A DNA stretch of 64,000 nucleotides from Agrobacterium vitis (GCF_014926405.1 NZ_JACXXJ020000003.1:851001-915000), one strand, 5' to 3'. Counted from the stretch's first letter, positions 51,586-61,241 are shown. Numbers and translations: made by a program. The notes: generated from the sequence alone by a model not told the origin.

Positions 51586-52710
51586 TCACGATCCTTTCAT
51601 CGGGGTGTAGACAATGCCATCCAGCCCAAAAGCTTTGGGGCCAACCACATCCAGTGCTTCGCGTGAGCGCAGCAGCGCATGGCATGGCAGGGCCACGATG
51701 GCGACGCGCTGGCCGTAGCGCAGCATTTCGGTGGTGATGGCTTCGCCGCTATCCACATCCAGCACCAGGATCAGGTCTGGCACGCAGCATTCCATCTCAC
51801 CATCGTGGAAAAACACCAGATTTTCATTCTGGATCAGCACCGAGCCGGTTTCGCCATTGTGGGCATCAATGCCGGAAAGCTGCACTTCGCCACGCACAAA
51901 ACCGCCGCGTAAATGGCGCTTCAAATCGCTGATCTTGCCGGTGAACAGCGTTTTGCCGTTCTCCTTTTTGCAGATGGCTTCAATTGGGTCATCGTGGTTT
52001 TTCTGCGCAAGCCTGACTGCCTGCCCAAGGCTGACGGCTTGCGTGTAGGAATTGGGAATGCCGAATTGCTTGACGAAAGCCCCGGTCATCGGTGCAGAAG
52101 CCAGTGTCGATGCCCCCCCTTGCGCCACCACGCAGGCCCGCGCCATGCGCTCGTGCCAAAGCTCGGATACCGCATGCTGAAACAGCACAACATTGCCATG
52201 CACATCGCACATGGCCGATGGCGTAGAGCTATGGCCGTAGATGGAAAACGTGGTCATCTGCATTTCCGGGAAGGCCCGGCCCATGCCATCGCAATCAATG
52301 ACAGGAACACCGGTAAGGGCTGCCACCACCAGCGGCTCCATGGAATTGGACCCACCGATTTCCTCGCAGACAATGGCGTCAATGGTCATGTCCAGATGCG
52401 CTTCCAGCGCGCGGATGCAGCGCAGGCCCTCACGACCTTCACGCAAGCGCTCAATACCAACGACAGGCGCACCAATGCCACCCACGGAAACGCAAAGCGC
52501 ATCATCATGGATTTTCTGATGTGGCAGAACCGAGAGCGTATAGCCCTCATCCAGCAATTGGCGGGCACGCAGCTTGCCAATATAGGGATTGCCACCGCCG
52601 CCTGTGCCCAGAATGCCAGCGCCGATTTCCAGCGAGTTCAGATCATCGCGGTCGAAAATCCAGAGGTCTTTCGGATCGAAATAATCCTTCGATGAGATAA
52701 TCGCGCTCAT
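51586..52710 (-). CDS. DUF917 / S-methyl-thiohydantoin desulfurase-like protein (copy 2)
   Basis: 374 residues, paralogue of the preceding protein, with GAGILGTGGGGNPYIGKLRA near residue 32 and PVIDCDGMGRAFPEMQMTTF near 135. Its ATG overlaps the stop of the HyuA-like gene (ATGA). The C-terminal part VLDVDSGEAITTEMLRYGQR aligns with ALDADMGLPVTTEQMRYGL of copy 1. Function is inferred from family and neighbours. Confidence 0.85.
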   Translation of the reverse strand: MSAIISSKDYFDPKDLWIFDRDDLNSLEIGAGILGTGGGGNPYIGKLRARQLLDEGYTLSVLPHQKIHDDALCVSVGGIGAPVVGIERLREGREGLRCIRALEAHLDMTIDAIVCEEIGGSNSMEPLVVAALTGVPVIDCDGMGRAFPEMQMTTFSIYGHSSTPSAMCDVHGNVVLFQHAVSELWHERMARACVVAQGGASTLASAPMTGAFVKQFGIPNSYTQAVSLGQAVRLAQKNHDDPIEAICKKENGKTLFTGKISDLKRHLRGGFVRGEVQLSGIDAHNGETGSVLIQNENLVFFHDGEMECCVPDLILVLDVDSGEAITTEMLRYGQRVAIVALPCHALLRSREALDVVGPKAFGLDGIVYTPMKGS

Positions 52711-54260
52711 GCTTGCCCTCCCATCTCACCCACGACTTTCACGTGGATGCGGGTGGCATTGCCGGGCAGATAGGCCAGCGGCACATCTTCACGTTCAATC
52801 ACCTGAATGGTGGTGGGATCAGCGCCCGCAGCAACGGCGTTTTTCGTGGCTTCCTCTTCGGCTTGCTTCAGGCACAGTTCACGGGTCAGGCCATTTTCAA
52901 GCGCAAAAACCCGGTCTACTTCGCCAGAAATCTGGGCAATGGCAGCGCCAACAGCATTGGCAACCGAGAAGTTCTCAGGCCGGATGATCTGAAAATCACC
53001 CAGCTTATCCGGCATCAGGATAGAGCCGCCGCCAACGGCGATGACAGGGATTGGCTCTGGCGAGACCCGGCTGCGCTCAATGGCATTTTCCAGCATCTGA
53101 TGGATACGGGCAAGCGCTGCCTTGGCAAGTTCTGGTGAGACATCGGCCACCTTGCTCTTATCGCCCACATCGACATGGCCAGCGGCCACGGCAATATCGG
53201 TTGCCGTCAGCGTTGCACCGCCAAACACTTTGGCTTCAGAGGTGATGCGATAGCCCACCGATTGCGGACCAACGGTCACGGTCTCAACGTCGCCACGCAC
53301 CAGCGAACCGCCACCCAGACCGATGGAAAACACATCCGGCATACGAAAATTGGTGCGCACGCCGCCGACATCCACCACCGTTGCCGCCTGACGCGGAAAG
53401 CCCAGATGCAGCGCCCCGACATCAGACGTCGTGCCGCCAATGTCAACAACAATGGCTTCCTGCACCCCGGTGAGGAAGGCCGCACCGCGCATGGAATTGG
53501 TGGGGCCAGAGGCGAAGGTCAGAACCGGAAAGTCTTTCACCGTCTCCGCCGCCATCAGCGTGCCGTCGTTCTGGGTGATATGGAAGGGGCACGTGAGACC
53601 CGCACTTTTCAGTGCTTCGCCAAAGGCCCGCACGGTTTTATAGGCCAGTTCCAAAAGGCTGGCGTTCATGATCGCCGCACTCTCGCGCTCCAGCAACCCG
53701 ATGCGGCCAATGTCGGTGGACATGACCACGGGCAGGCCCGGGCAATGTTCCTGCAAAATTGCTTTGGTCCGCTGCTCCATCGCCGCATTGATCGGGCCGA
53801 ACACGCAGGTGACGGCTGCGGCTTTGAGATTGTTGGCGCGGATTTCACCGGCAATACGCTTGATCTCATCTTCATCCAGCGGCGAAATTTCGCGACCATC
53901 AAACTCATAACCGCCGCGCACCATATAGCCGTGCTTGCCAACCACGGGCTTCAGGTCTTCCGGCCAATCAATGGCAGGCGGCAAGCAGGCAGTGGCGGGC
54001 AGGCCGAGGCGGATGGCGGCAACCGGGGTCATATGCTTGCGCTCAATCACCGCATTGGTGAAATGGGTAGTGCCGATCATCACATTGGTCACAAGGCTGC
54101 GGTCAATGCCTGCGGCCTTGATCGCCCCTTCCATGGCCTCGACCACGCCGGTGGTGACATCCTCCGAGGTCGGAGCCTTGATACCGGACAGAACCTTGCC
54201 GCCCTGCATGACCACGGCATCGGTATTGGTGCCGCCCACATCTATTCCCAATCGGTACAC
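52707..54260 (-). CDS. Hydantoinase/oxoprolinase A-like protein (HyuA family, short form)
   Basis: 517 residues. An ASKHA-type phosphate-binding fold starts LGIDVGGTNTDAVVM, followed by MIGTTHFTNAVIERK, VDIGGTTSDVGAL and GLGGGSLVRG, all standard for HyuA. ATP-dependent ring opening of hydantoins or 5-oxoproline is the family reaction. No HyuB is present; the two DUF917 genes take its place. The start is GTG 54260, preceded by GAAAGGA. It is 24 nt downstream of the ATPase gene. Confidence 0.88.
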   Translation of the reverse strand: MYRLGIDVGGTNTDAVVMQGGKVLSGIKAPTSEDVTTGVVEAMEGAIKAAGIDRSLVTNVMIGTTHFTNAVIERKHMTPVAAIRLGLPATACLPPAIDWPEDLKPVVGKHGYMVRGGYEFDGREISPLDEDEIKRIAGEIRANNLKAAAVTCVFGPINAAMEQRTKAILQEHCPGLPVVMSTDIGRIGLLERESAAIMNASLLELAYKTVRAFGEALKSAGLTCPFHITQNDGTLMAAETVKDFPVLTFASGPTNSMRGAAFLTGVQEAIVVDIGGTTSDVGALHLGFPRQAATVVDVGGVRTNFRMPDVFSIGLGGGSLVRGDVETVTVGPQSVGYRITSEAKVFGGATLTATDIAVAAGHVDVGDKSKVADVSPELAKAALARIHQMLENAIERSRVSPEPIPVIAVGGGSILMPDKLGDFQIIRPENFSVANAVGAAIAQISGEVDRVFALENGLTRELCLKQAEEEATKNAVAAGADPTTIQVIEREDVPLAYLPGNATRIHVKVVGEMGGQA

Positions 54261-54284
54261 GTGTGTTTTCCTTTCAACAACGGG

Positions 54285-55952
54285 TCACTGTCCGGTGCTT
54301 TGCACCAGAAAGCGACCTCGTTCCTCTTCACTAATGGTGGGTTTCAACGCCTCTTGCGCATCGGTCAGAACCGGAATGGCGGCAATGAGGGCGCGGGTAT
54401 AGGGATGGCGGGCTGTGGCAAACACCTCGGCAGGCGTACCCTGTTCAACGATCTCGCCCTTGTACATGATGACGATGCGCGAGCAGAAATTGCGCATCAA
54501 TGACAGATCGTGGGAAATGATCACATAAGTCAGGCCAAGCTTTGCGCGCAGGTCTAACAGCAGCTCAATCACGGTTTTCTGCACCGAGACATCCAGCGCC
54601 GATGTCGGTTCATCCAGAATGATGATCTGTGGATTGGCCGCCAGCGCCCGCGCAATCGCCACGCGCTGTTTTTGCCCGCCGGAAAGCTCATGCGGATATT
54701 TTGACACGAAATTGGCGGGCAGACGCACGAGGTCCAAAAGCTCGGTCATGCGCGCTTTGCGCTGGCCTTTATCAAGGCCCACATGGGCCAGCGGCACAGC
54801 CAAAATCTGCTCCACCGTGCGCTTGGGGTTCAGCGATGTGCCGGGATTTTGATAGACGATCTGGCTGAGGCGCAAAGCGCCATCTCTGGGCGTGCCGCGC
54901 ACAACAATCTCGCCATCGCTGGGCTGCAACAGGTTCATCATCATCCGCGCCAGCGTGGTTTTGCCAGAGCCACTTTCTCCGGCAAGGCCAAAAATTTCGC
55001 CCTCATTGACCTGAACATTGATGTTGTTGACCGCCAGATGGCCGCGCTTGGCGCCAAACAGCGCCCGCTTGGCATAGAGTTTACGCACATTGCTCAGGGT
55101 AATGATCGGGGCCTTGTCGCTGACCGGCTGATCAACCACACCCTCGCCATAGAGCGGCGGCACCGCCGCCATCAGCTCGCGTGTATAGGCCTGTTGTGGG
55201 GTCTGAAATACCGATTTCAATGGTCCATGTTCAACAATACGGCCGTGCTGCATGACAATCACCCGATCCGCTGTCTGGCGCACCACACCGAGATTATGGG
55301 TGATCATCAGCAGTGACAGGCCCTCGTCTGTCACCAACCGATTGATCAGCCGCAGAATTTCATCCTGCGTGGTCACATCCAGCGCCGTACCCGGCTCGTC
55401 AGCAATCAACAGATCCGGCTGATGCAAAAGCGCCAACGCAATCAGCACCCTTTGGCGCATGCCGCCCGACAGTTCGAACGGCCAGGCGTTGAACACCCGC
55501 TCAACATCACCCAATTGCACCTTGCGCAACACTTCGAAAATCCGCTGTTTGCGCCCCTTCGGCGTGTCATAGATGCCCTGATTGCGATCAGCATAATGCA
55601 TCACGTCTTCCAGATGCCGACCAATGCGAAACACCGGATTGAAGGAGGACAGCGGGTCCTGCATGATGATGGAAAAGGCAGTACCTTTCAGCTTGTTGCG
55701 CTCACCGGATGGCAGCGTCAACAACTGCCGCCCGCGATAGGCAATTGCGCCCGCCTCCACCTTGGCATTGCTAGGCAAAGTGCCGAGAATGGCCTTGGAT
55801 GTCACGGATTTGCCCGATCCAGTTTCGCCAATCAGCGCGACCCGTTCTCCGGCCTCAATGTTGAAAGAGATGTCATGCAACACCCGGTTCACCCGGCCAT
55901 AGCCGGAGAAGGCAACGGTCAAATCCTGCACGCTCAGCAAGGGATCAGCCAT
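54285..55952 (-). CDS. Peptide-type ABC transporter fused double ATPase (DppD-DppF fusion)
   Basis: 555 residues with two complete ABC domains. Domain 1 has GETGSGKSV and LSGGMRQRVLIALAL with LIADEPGTALD; domain 2 has GESGSGKTT and LSGGQKQRVAIARAL with IILDEPTSALD. Each domain ends with the oligopeptide-type QAYTREL or HPYTRAL tail. ATG 55952 has GGAGG 7 nt before it; a GTG two codons earlier overlaps the permease stop. It powers the permeases encoded upstream. Confidence 0.92.
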   Translation of the reverse strand: MADPLLSVQDLTVAFSGYGRVNRVLHDISFNIEAGERVALIGETGSGKSVTSKAILGTLPSNAKVEAGAIAYRGRQLLTLPSGERNKLKGTAFSIIMQDPLSSFNPVFRIGRHLEDVMHYADRNQGIYDTPKGRKQRIFEVLRKVQLGDVERVFNAWPFELSGGMRQRVLIALALLHQPDLLIADEPGTALDVTTQDEILRLINRLVTDEGLSLLMITHNLGVVRQTADRVIVMQHGRIVEHGPLKSVFQTPQQAYTRELMAAVPPLYGEGVVDQPVSDKAPIITLSNVRKLYAKRALFGAKRGHLAVNNINVQVNEGEIFGLAGESGSGKTTLARMMMNLLQPSDGEIVVRGTPRDGALRLSQIVYQNPGTSLNPKRTVEQILAVPLAHVGLDKGQRKARMTELLDLVRLPANFVSKYPHELSGGQKQRVAIARALAANPQIIILDEPTSALDVSVQKTVIELLLDLRAKLGLTYVIISHDLSLMRNFCSRIVIMYKGEIVEQGTPAEVFATARHPYTRALIAAIPVLTDAQEALKPTISEEERGRFLVQSTGQ

Positions 55953-55954
55953 GG

Positions 55955-56815
55955 TCACGCCTCCACATCAAACATGTCGCGCAAGCCATCGCCCAGCAGG
56001 TTGAAGCCAAGGGTGGCGTAGAAAATCGCCCCGCCGGGGGCCAGCACTTCCCACCATTTTTCCGGCAAAAACTGACGGCCATCGGCCACCATGGAGCCAA
56101 GGTCCGGCGTTGGCGGCTTCACGCCAAAACCGAGGAAGGACAGCGTCGCGCCAAACAGAATGACAAAGGCCGCATCCAGTGTGGTCTTGACCGAAATCAC
56201 CGCAATGCAATTGGGCAGGATTTCCCGAAAAAGGATATGGATGGGACCAGCCCCGGCGAGACGCGCCGCCTCGATAAAATCCTCCCCGGCAATGGACACC
56301 GTGACGCGATAGACAAGCCGCGCATGCCATGTCCACCACAGAAGGGTAATGGCAATCATCGCATTGATCAGGTTTGGCTCCAGCACATTGCCAATCGCCA
56401 GCGCCATCACCAGCGGCGGAATGGCCAGCATGATATTGGTAAATCCGGTGATCAACCGCTCGGTCCAGCCGCCGAAATAGCCAGCGCACAGACCCAGTAC
56501 CGCTCCAACAGGCACCGAAATTCCCAACACGCCAAACACCAGTAGCAATGAGACACGAAAGCCAAAAATGGTGCGGGTAAAAAGATCGCGGCCCACCTTA
56601 TCGGTTCCAAACCAGTTGGTGAGGTTTGGCGGATTGTGGCGATGGCGAAAATCAACAACAGAGCCGATATGGCTGGGAAACGGCGTGATCAGTGGTGCAA
56701 CTACGGCCATCACGACCACTGAAATCACAATCAACGCGCCGATCAAGGCGGCAGGATTGCGGGAAAAGCGGTACCAGCTCATGTAACCGGCGGAGAGATT
56801 GTGTTCGCTCATCAT
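55955..56815 (-). CDS. Peptide-type ABC transporter permease (DppC)
   Basis: 286 residues, about six membrane segments, with the DppC entry LTNWFGTDKVGRDLFTRTIF and EAA loop DFIEAARLAGAGPIHILFRE. It ends at GDGLRDMFD, the usual DppC terminus. Overlaps the DppB gene by 4 nt and the ATPase region at its 3' end. Confidence 0.93.
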   Translation of the reverse strand: MMSEHNLSAGYMSWYRFSRNPAALIGALIVISVVVMAVVAPLITPFPSHIGSVVDFRHRHNPPNLTNWFGTDKVGRDLFTRTIFGFRVSLLLVFGVLGISVPVGAVLGLCAGYFGGWTERLITGFTNIMLAIPPLVMALAIGNVLEPNLINAMIAITLLWWTWHARLVYRVTVSIAGEDFIEAARLAGAGPIHILFREILPNCIAVISVKTTLDAAFVILFGATLSFLGFGVKPPTPDLGSMVADGRQFLPEKWWEVLAPGGAIFYATLGFNLLGDGLRDMFDVEA

Positions 56816-57840
56816 TGGCCTCCCCGAAAACGCAGGCGCGGATCAATCAGGCTCACAGCCAGATCGATGACGAGATTGGCGAGAATGAAAAACAGGCCGG
56901 AAATCAGCACCACCGCCATCAGGGCGTTCAGGTCTTTTTGCAAAATGGCGTTGAGACCGTAAGACGCAAACCCGCCCCAGCCAAACACCATTTCCACCAC
57001 AAAGGCATTGCCAATCAGCGAGGCAAATTCCAGCCCCATGATGGTCAGGGGCGCAACAGACGACAGCTTGAGCAGGTAGCGAAAGGTCACAACATAATCC
57101 GGCACGCCAAAACTCAGCAGTGTCAACACATGGTCCTTGCGCTGATTTTCAATCATCGCCGAGCGCATGATGCGGGTAATCTGGCCAATGCCAGCCATGG
57201 CCAGTGCCAATGCGGGAAAAACCAGATGCTGAAGGGCATCGGTGAACACATCAAACCGGCCATGGATTAGGCTATCGACCAGCAGAAAGCCGGTTGGCCC
57301 GGCGGGAGCGTGTAGATCGAAATTCACCTGCCCCAACAAAGGCCAGCCCGGTAGAAAATTTGCCGCAAACAATTGCAGGCCGATGGCAAACAGAAAGGAC
57401 GGCACCGTGACGCCGACCATGGAAAACAGCCGTCCGATATTATCGATCCAGGTGTTGCGGTGGCGGGCGATGATGACGCCAAGGGGAATGGCAATCAGCA
57501 GATCGAGAATGACCGTCACCACCACAAGCTCCAGCGTGGCGGGGAGAAATTCAACAACATCATGAATGACCAGACGATGCGACGACAGCGATTTGCCAAG
57601 ATCGCCTTGCAGGGCATTCGTGATGTAGCGGCCATATTGCACGAGGACAGGCTGATCGAGCCCCATTTCACGGGCAAGCGCCGTGACCTGTTCCTGCGAT
57701 GCCGACGGCCCCAACGCCATGCGGGCCGGATCGCCGGGTACCACGCGGGCCAGCGCAAAAATCATCAAAGACAGCACGAACAGCACCATGACAACGGAAA
57801 ACACCCGCCTCACGATCTGCTCGACAATATGCAAAATCAT
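56812..57840 (-). CDS. Peptide-type ABC transporter permease (DppB)
   Basis: 342 residues with the DppB patterns FALARVVPGDPARMALG near the N-terminus, TRIMRSAMIENQRKDHVLTL in the loop region and LIDPRLRF at the end. ATG 57840 fits the hydrophobic start (MILHIVEQIVRRVF); ATG 57864 is possible. First gene of the operon that ends with the binding protein; the promoter must lie between it and the LuxR-type regulator gene. Confidence 0.92.
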   Translation of the reverse strand: MILHIVEQIVRRVFSVVMVLFVLSLMIFALARVVPGDPARMALGPSASQEQVTALAREMGLDQPVLVQYGRYITNALQGDLGKSLSSHRLVIHDVVEFLPATLELVVVTVILDLLIAIPLGVIIARHRNTWIDNIGRLFSMVGVTVPSFLFAIGLQLFAANFLPGWPLLGQVNFDLHAPAGPTGFLLVDSLIHGRFDVFTDALQHLVFPALALAMAGIGQITRIMRSAMIENQRKDHVLTLLSFGVPDYVVTFRYLLKLSSVAPLTIMGLEFASLIGNAFVVEMVFGWGGFASYGLNAILQKDLNALMAVVLISGLFFILANLVIDLAVSLIDPRLRFRGGQ

Positions 57841-57900
57841 CCCGCCATTCCCTCTTTGCGCCATGGTGGCGCGGAAGGACTGGCAAGAGCAATGTGGACG

Positions 57901-57934
57901 AAGGATAGGTTTTTACAAAATAAGGATAGGTTTT
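57901..57934. promoter_or_regulatory. Tandem 13-bp direct repeats upstream of the peptide/hydantoin operon
   Basis: AAGGATAGGTTTT occurs at 57901-57913 and again at 57922-57934, a spacing of 21 bp, two DNA turns. The repeats lie about 60 bp upstream of the dppB start and beside the MalT-like regulator gene. MalT binds direct G-rich repeats in phase, so this is the likely activator site. Confidence 0.65.
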
Positions 57935-58014
57935 ATGGCGTTTCAAGCCATGATCGGAACCGCTTTGCGGGCGGCGCGCAAGACAAGGAGCTAAAGTATT
58001 TCAGCGAGGCGCGA

Positions 58015-60354
58015 TTAGCGCACCCAACCCAGCGCCTTCGCCGCCGCAATCGCATCGTGACGCCGGGAGCAGCCAAGTTTGCGATAGACATTTTTCAGAT
58101 GAAATTTCACCGTGGGCTCTGAAATGCCGCTGTTGCGGGCAATCAGCTTGTTGGAGGCACCTTCCGCCAACATGGTCAGGATTTTCAGCTCCTGCTGGGT
58201 CAGCCGGGTCCGGGCCGCCGCAAGACTGCTGTGACGCCCCTTGTCCAGCCGCCGCAGGATAGCCCGCGCCGGGGTGGCCGCCATCACGAATTCGACTATC
58301 CGCTTGTCTTGCAGCAAGTGATCGAGAAACAGCCATTCCTCTGAGAGGGCCGTCAGTCCGCCATGGCTTGCGCAGCGTTCAAACACCTGTCGCAGCAGAG
58401 TGCGGGCTCTGGAATTTTGCTGCGTTTGCCGCAAGACGAAGGCCAGCCAGAGGGAAACCGCAATTTCCTGCCTGACCAGCAGATGCGGGTTGGTCAGCAT
58501 CACCTCAAGCTTGCGGTCGAGATGGGGAAAGGCCGGGCGCTCGTAGGAGATTTGCCGCAGCCAGCTCAAGGCCAGCGTAATCTCGTCTCGACCCGCCAAG
58601 CGGGCCAGAGCCTCCTGCGCGCTTTCAATCCACACCCGATCAAACCCGGCCCGCAACGGCGCAAGCAGACGGGTCGCATCGCCCCAGCAATTGCCGCTTT
58701 GCAGGATCTGCGCCTTACGCACATCCAGGGAGAGACGAAACTGCCGATTCATCGGCTGGTAAACGCTCCAGCCATCGAGAAAGCGAAGAGCGACGCGGGT
58801 AGACATGTGGACACTCAAGGCGTGGCTGCCGTAGTAGATCGCGACATCGGCCAGACTTGGCCATAACTCGCCCGCAATCATTGCGGCCATCTCTTCCTGT
58901 AAAAAGCCAAGCAGCACCGCTGGCTCGCCGTTTTCATAGGCCATGCAAGCTGTCAGCAGGTCAAGAAAGCGACGATCTCCGGGACTGTCAAAGCCTGTTT
59001 TTGCCAGCATGTCCTCGGCAAGCCGCAGAGACTGGCCCATACGGTTGAAATCGGAGGTCAAAAGGCTGAGTACCGATTGATGCAGCGCTATATAGAAGCA
59101 CAGAATGGGACAATCCGCCTGCCGATAGGCCTTCATGGCCTTTTCGGCCATGCCATTTGCCTCTTCGTAGCGCCGGAGCCGCAGGAAAAACTCCAGCATG
59201 GCATTGTAAAATGATCCGCGCTGCTCCGGCTCGTCCAGGGGTAGATCGCCACCAATCTCAAACAGCGCTTCCAGCAATCTGTCGGTCGGCGTAACATCCT
59301 CATAGATCAGGACCGTGATACGAAACAGCCTGACACGCAGGGAAAGCGCGCTATCGCCCGATAAAACGACCAGGACATCGCGCATTTCCACCCCGAAGCG
59401 CTGGACCAGAAATTGCATTGCCCATGCCACATCACCGGCTTTGATCATCAGAAAGGCGCGACTGATGGCCAGTTCTTCCGGCAGGTCATCACAGCCCGCC
59501 TCAAGACCTGTCACCACACGCAAGAAGGCATCATGGCCCAGCCGATAATAGAGAAACCAACCGCCTGCCTTGCAAAACAGGGACAGTGCGTCCTTGCCCT
59601 GATCGCAGGCCAGCAACCTCAGGATCACCGTCTCCAGATTTCGCGGGTTGCGGCGTAAAGCCTGGGCCAGAACGCCAGACGGATCAGCAGCCCGTGACGG
59701 ATCGGCAAGACGTCGGAGCATTTCTTGCTCCAGCGCGCCGGGCAAAGCGCTCTTGATCCTTTGACAGGCTGCGGTGGCGGGATGGGCAAGCGGCGGCAGA
59801 CGCATGGCAAGCCAGGACGGCCAATTCTCTCCACAGACCAGAAGCGCCGACATATCAGCATCATCCAGGCCCACCAGACAGTCTTCGGCCAGAAACGTCG
59901 AAAGCCGGCTCTGTCCAGCAAGCGCATCCTGACACTTTATCCCCGGCGATAACAGGACCGGCCAGCCGGCACATCTGTCCCAATCACGTCTGCTCAATCC
60001 GCCCTGCGGCAGCAGAAGATCCTCACCATCAAGATCCAGCACCTGACCATAGAGGCGCAGGCGGTCCAGCCCGGGCAAGCTCTCTCCGGGGCGCAGGGCA
60101 ATGGCATAGCGGTGTCCTTGCTCAAGCCGCGAAAGGTCAGGAGAGATGGTTGGGCGATCATACACCGTCCACCGGGCGGCATCAGCCCCAAGCGCCGCGA
60201 TCAATGCCTGAAGAAGCCAGGACTTACCGAAGCCTGCGGGCGCAGTCACGACGATGACAGGGCTAATGTCATGGACAATGCGCGCCATCAGATCGCTTCG
60301 CCCAATAGGCGCATCGAGTGGTGAGGTCATGGATTTCGCATTATGCTTCGACAT
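58015..60354 (-). CDS. MalT-like LuxR-family ATP-dependent transcriptional regulator
   Basis: 779 residues. An N-terminal P-loop NTPase domain (VVTAPAGFGKSWLLQAL, Walker A near residue 40) is followed by a long helical repeat region and a C-terminal LuxR HTH (LTQQELKILTMLAEGASNKL, ISEPTVKFHLKNVYRKLGCS). Layout and size match MalT-type (LAL/STAND) activators, which oligomerise on direct repeats when bound to ATP and inducer. It is co-directional with the dpp-hyuA-DUF917 operon and 175 nt upstream of it, so it is probably its activator. Confidence 0.88.
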   Translation of the reverse strand: MSKHNAKSMTSPLDAPIGRSDLMARIVHDISPVIVVTAPAGFGKSWLLQALIAALGADAARWTVYDRPTISPDLSRLEQGHRYAIALRPGESLPGLDRLRLYGQVLDLDGEDLLLPQGGLSRRDWDRCAGWPVLLSPGIKCQDALAGQSRLSTFLAEDCLVGLDDADMSALLVCGENWPSWLAMRLPPLAHPATAACQRIKSALPGALEQEMLRRLADPSRAADPSGVLAQALRRNPRNLETVILRLLACDQGKDALSLFCKAGGWFLYYRLGHDAFLRVVTGLEAGCDDLPEELAISRAFLMIKAGDVAWAMQFLVQRFGVEMRDVLVVLSGDSALSLRVRLFRITVLIYEDVTPTDRLLEALFEIGGDLPLDEPEQRGSFYNAMLEFFLRLRRYEEANGMAEKAMKAYRQADCPILCFYIALHQSVLSLLTSDFNRMGQSLRLAEDMLAKTGFDSPGDRRFLDLLTACMAYENGEPAVLLGFLQEEMAAMIAGELWPSLADVAIYYGSHALSVHMSTRVALRFLDGWSVYQPMNRQFRLSLDVRKAQILQSGNCWGDATRLLAPLRAGFDRVWIESAQEALARLAGRDEITLALSWLRQISYERPAFPHLDRKLEVMLTNPHLLVRQEIAVSLWLAFVLRQTQQNSRARTLLRQVFERCASHGGLTALSEEWLFLDHLLQDKRIVEFVMAATPARAILRRLDKGRHSSLAAARTRLTQQELKILTMLAEGASNKLIARNSGISEPTVKFHLKNVYRKLGCSRRHDAIAAAKALGWVR

Positions 60355-60391
60355 CAGCGCTTACAGTCTGCCCAAGAGACCAAAACGCCAT

Positions 60392-60418
60392 TATGACATC
60401 CTAATCACACTATGACAT
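60392..60418. promoter_or_regulatory. Direct repeats before the MalT-like regulator gene
   Basis: TATGACAT occurs at 60392-60399 and 60411-60418 (19-bp spacing), 38 to 64 bp upstream of the regulator ATG and next to the matR stop. A possible autoregulatory or other activator site; chance occurrence cannot be excluded. Confidence 0.3.
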
Positions 60419-60423
60419 ATTCA

Positions 60424-61074
60424 TCACCGGGCAGCCATGTTGGCAACGAGGTCGCTGAACCTTTCACCCTGAACGGCCACATGCATTCCGAGCAATCGTC
60501 TTGTCTCCTCGACATCGCCTCGAAAAAGCGCCTCGACAATCGCCCCATGTTCGGAAAATGACGTCGGCAGGCGGTTGCGCACCCGCAATTGCAGCCGCCT
60601 GTAGGGTCGCAGGCGACGATGCAACTGGTTGCACTGCTCCTCCAGAAATTCGCTTCGGCTTGCCGCATAGATCGCCTTGTGAAAGGCTTCGTTGTCATAA
60701 TAATAGCTATCGCTGTCGCCAGCGCCCGCGGAGATTTCACACCGCTTATGGGCATCAAGGATCGACTCTTTGGACTGCTCATCCAGCCGACGGGCAGCAA
60801 GCGAACCGGCCAGACCTTCCAGCTCGGCCATGACCTCGAACATTTGATAGATACGGTGCGGCCCCGGATCGATAACGATGGCGCCACGACGCGGACGGAT
60901 CTCGATGAGGCCAATGGCGTTCAGTTGCATCAGCGCCTCGCGCACGGGTGTGCGCGACACACCGAACCTATTGGCCAGCAAGGTCTCATCCAACCGGAGA
61001 CCGGGCGCAAATTCATGAGACAAAATCGCATTTTCAATTTCGTCTCGCAGCCAACGCCCCGCGTTTTCAGACAT
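60424..61074 (-). CDS. matR: GntR-family regulator of malonate metabolism
   Basis: 216 residues with a GntR winged HTH (LLANRFGVSRTPVREALMQL, IGLIEIRPRRGAIV) and an FCD effector domain of helices with the metal-binding DNEAFHKAIY pattern and a late His (SEHGAIVEAL). ATG 61074 has GGAGG 8 nt upstream; ATG 61089 is less well placed. Divergent from matA, as in the Rhizobium mat operon, where MatR controls malonate genes with malonate as effector. Confidence 0.88.
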   Translation of the reverse strand: MSENAGRWLRDEIENAILSHEFAPGLRLDETLLANRFGVSRTPVREALMQLNAIGLIEIRPRRGAIVIDPGPHRIYQMFEVMAELEGLAGSLAARRLDEQSKESILDAHKRCEISAGAGDSDSYYYDNEAFHKAIYAASRSEFLEEQCNQLHRRLRPYRRLQLRVRNRLPTSFSEHGAIVEALFRGDVEETRRLLGMHVAVQGERFSDLVANMAAR

Positions 61075-61105
61075 GTATCTGGCCTCCATAATGCAATTTT
61101 TCCAC

Positions 61106-61119
61106 TCTTGTATACAAGA
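61106..61119. promoter_or_regulatory. GntR-type operator of the mat locus
   Basis: TCTTGTATACAAGA is a perfect 14-bp palindrome with the TTGTATACAA core typical of FCD-type GntR operators. It lies in the matR-matA gap, 32 bp before the matR start and close to a TTGACA (61123-61128) that may be the matA -35. MatR has been reported to bind sequences of this kind. Confidence 0.8.
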
Positions 61120-61241
61120 CTGTTGACACCGTGCACATTGTGGGCCAGCTTACATACCATATTGCAGTCGATATTGAATAGACCATGATAATAAAAGGGA
61201 CAGCGCGGGGGGCGCCGTCCTGATGACCGGAGGAATTTTGG

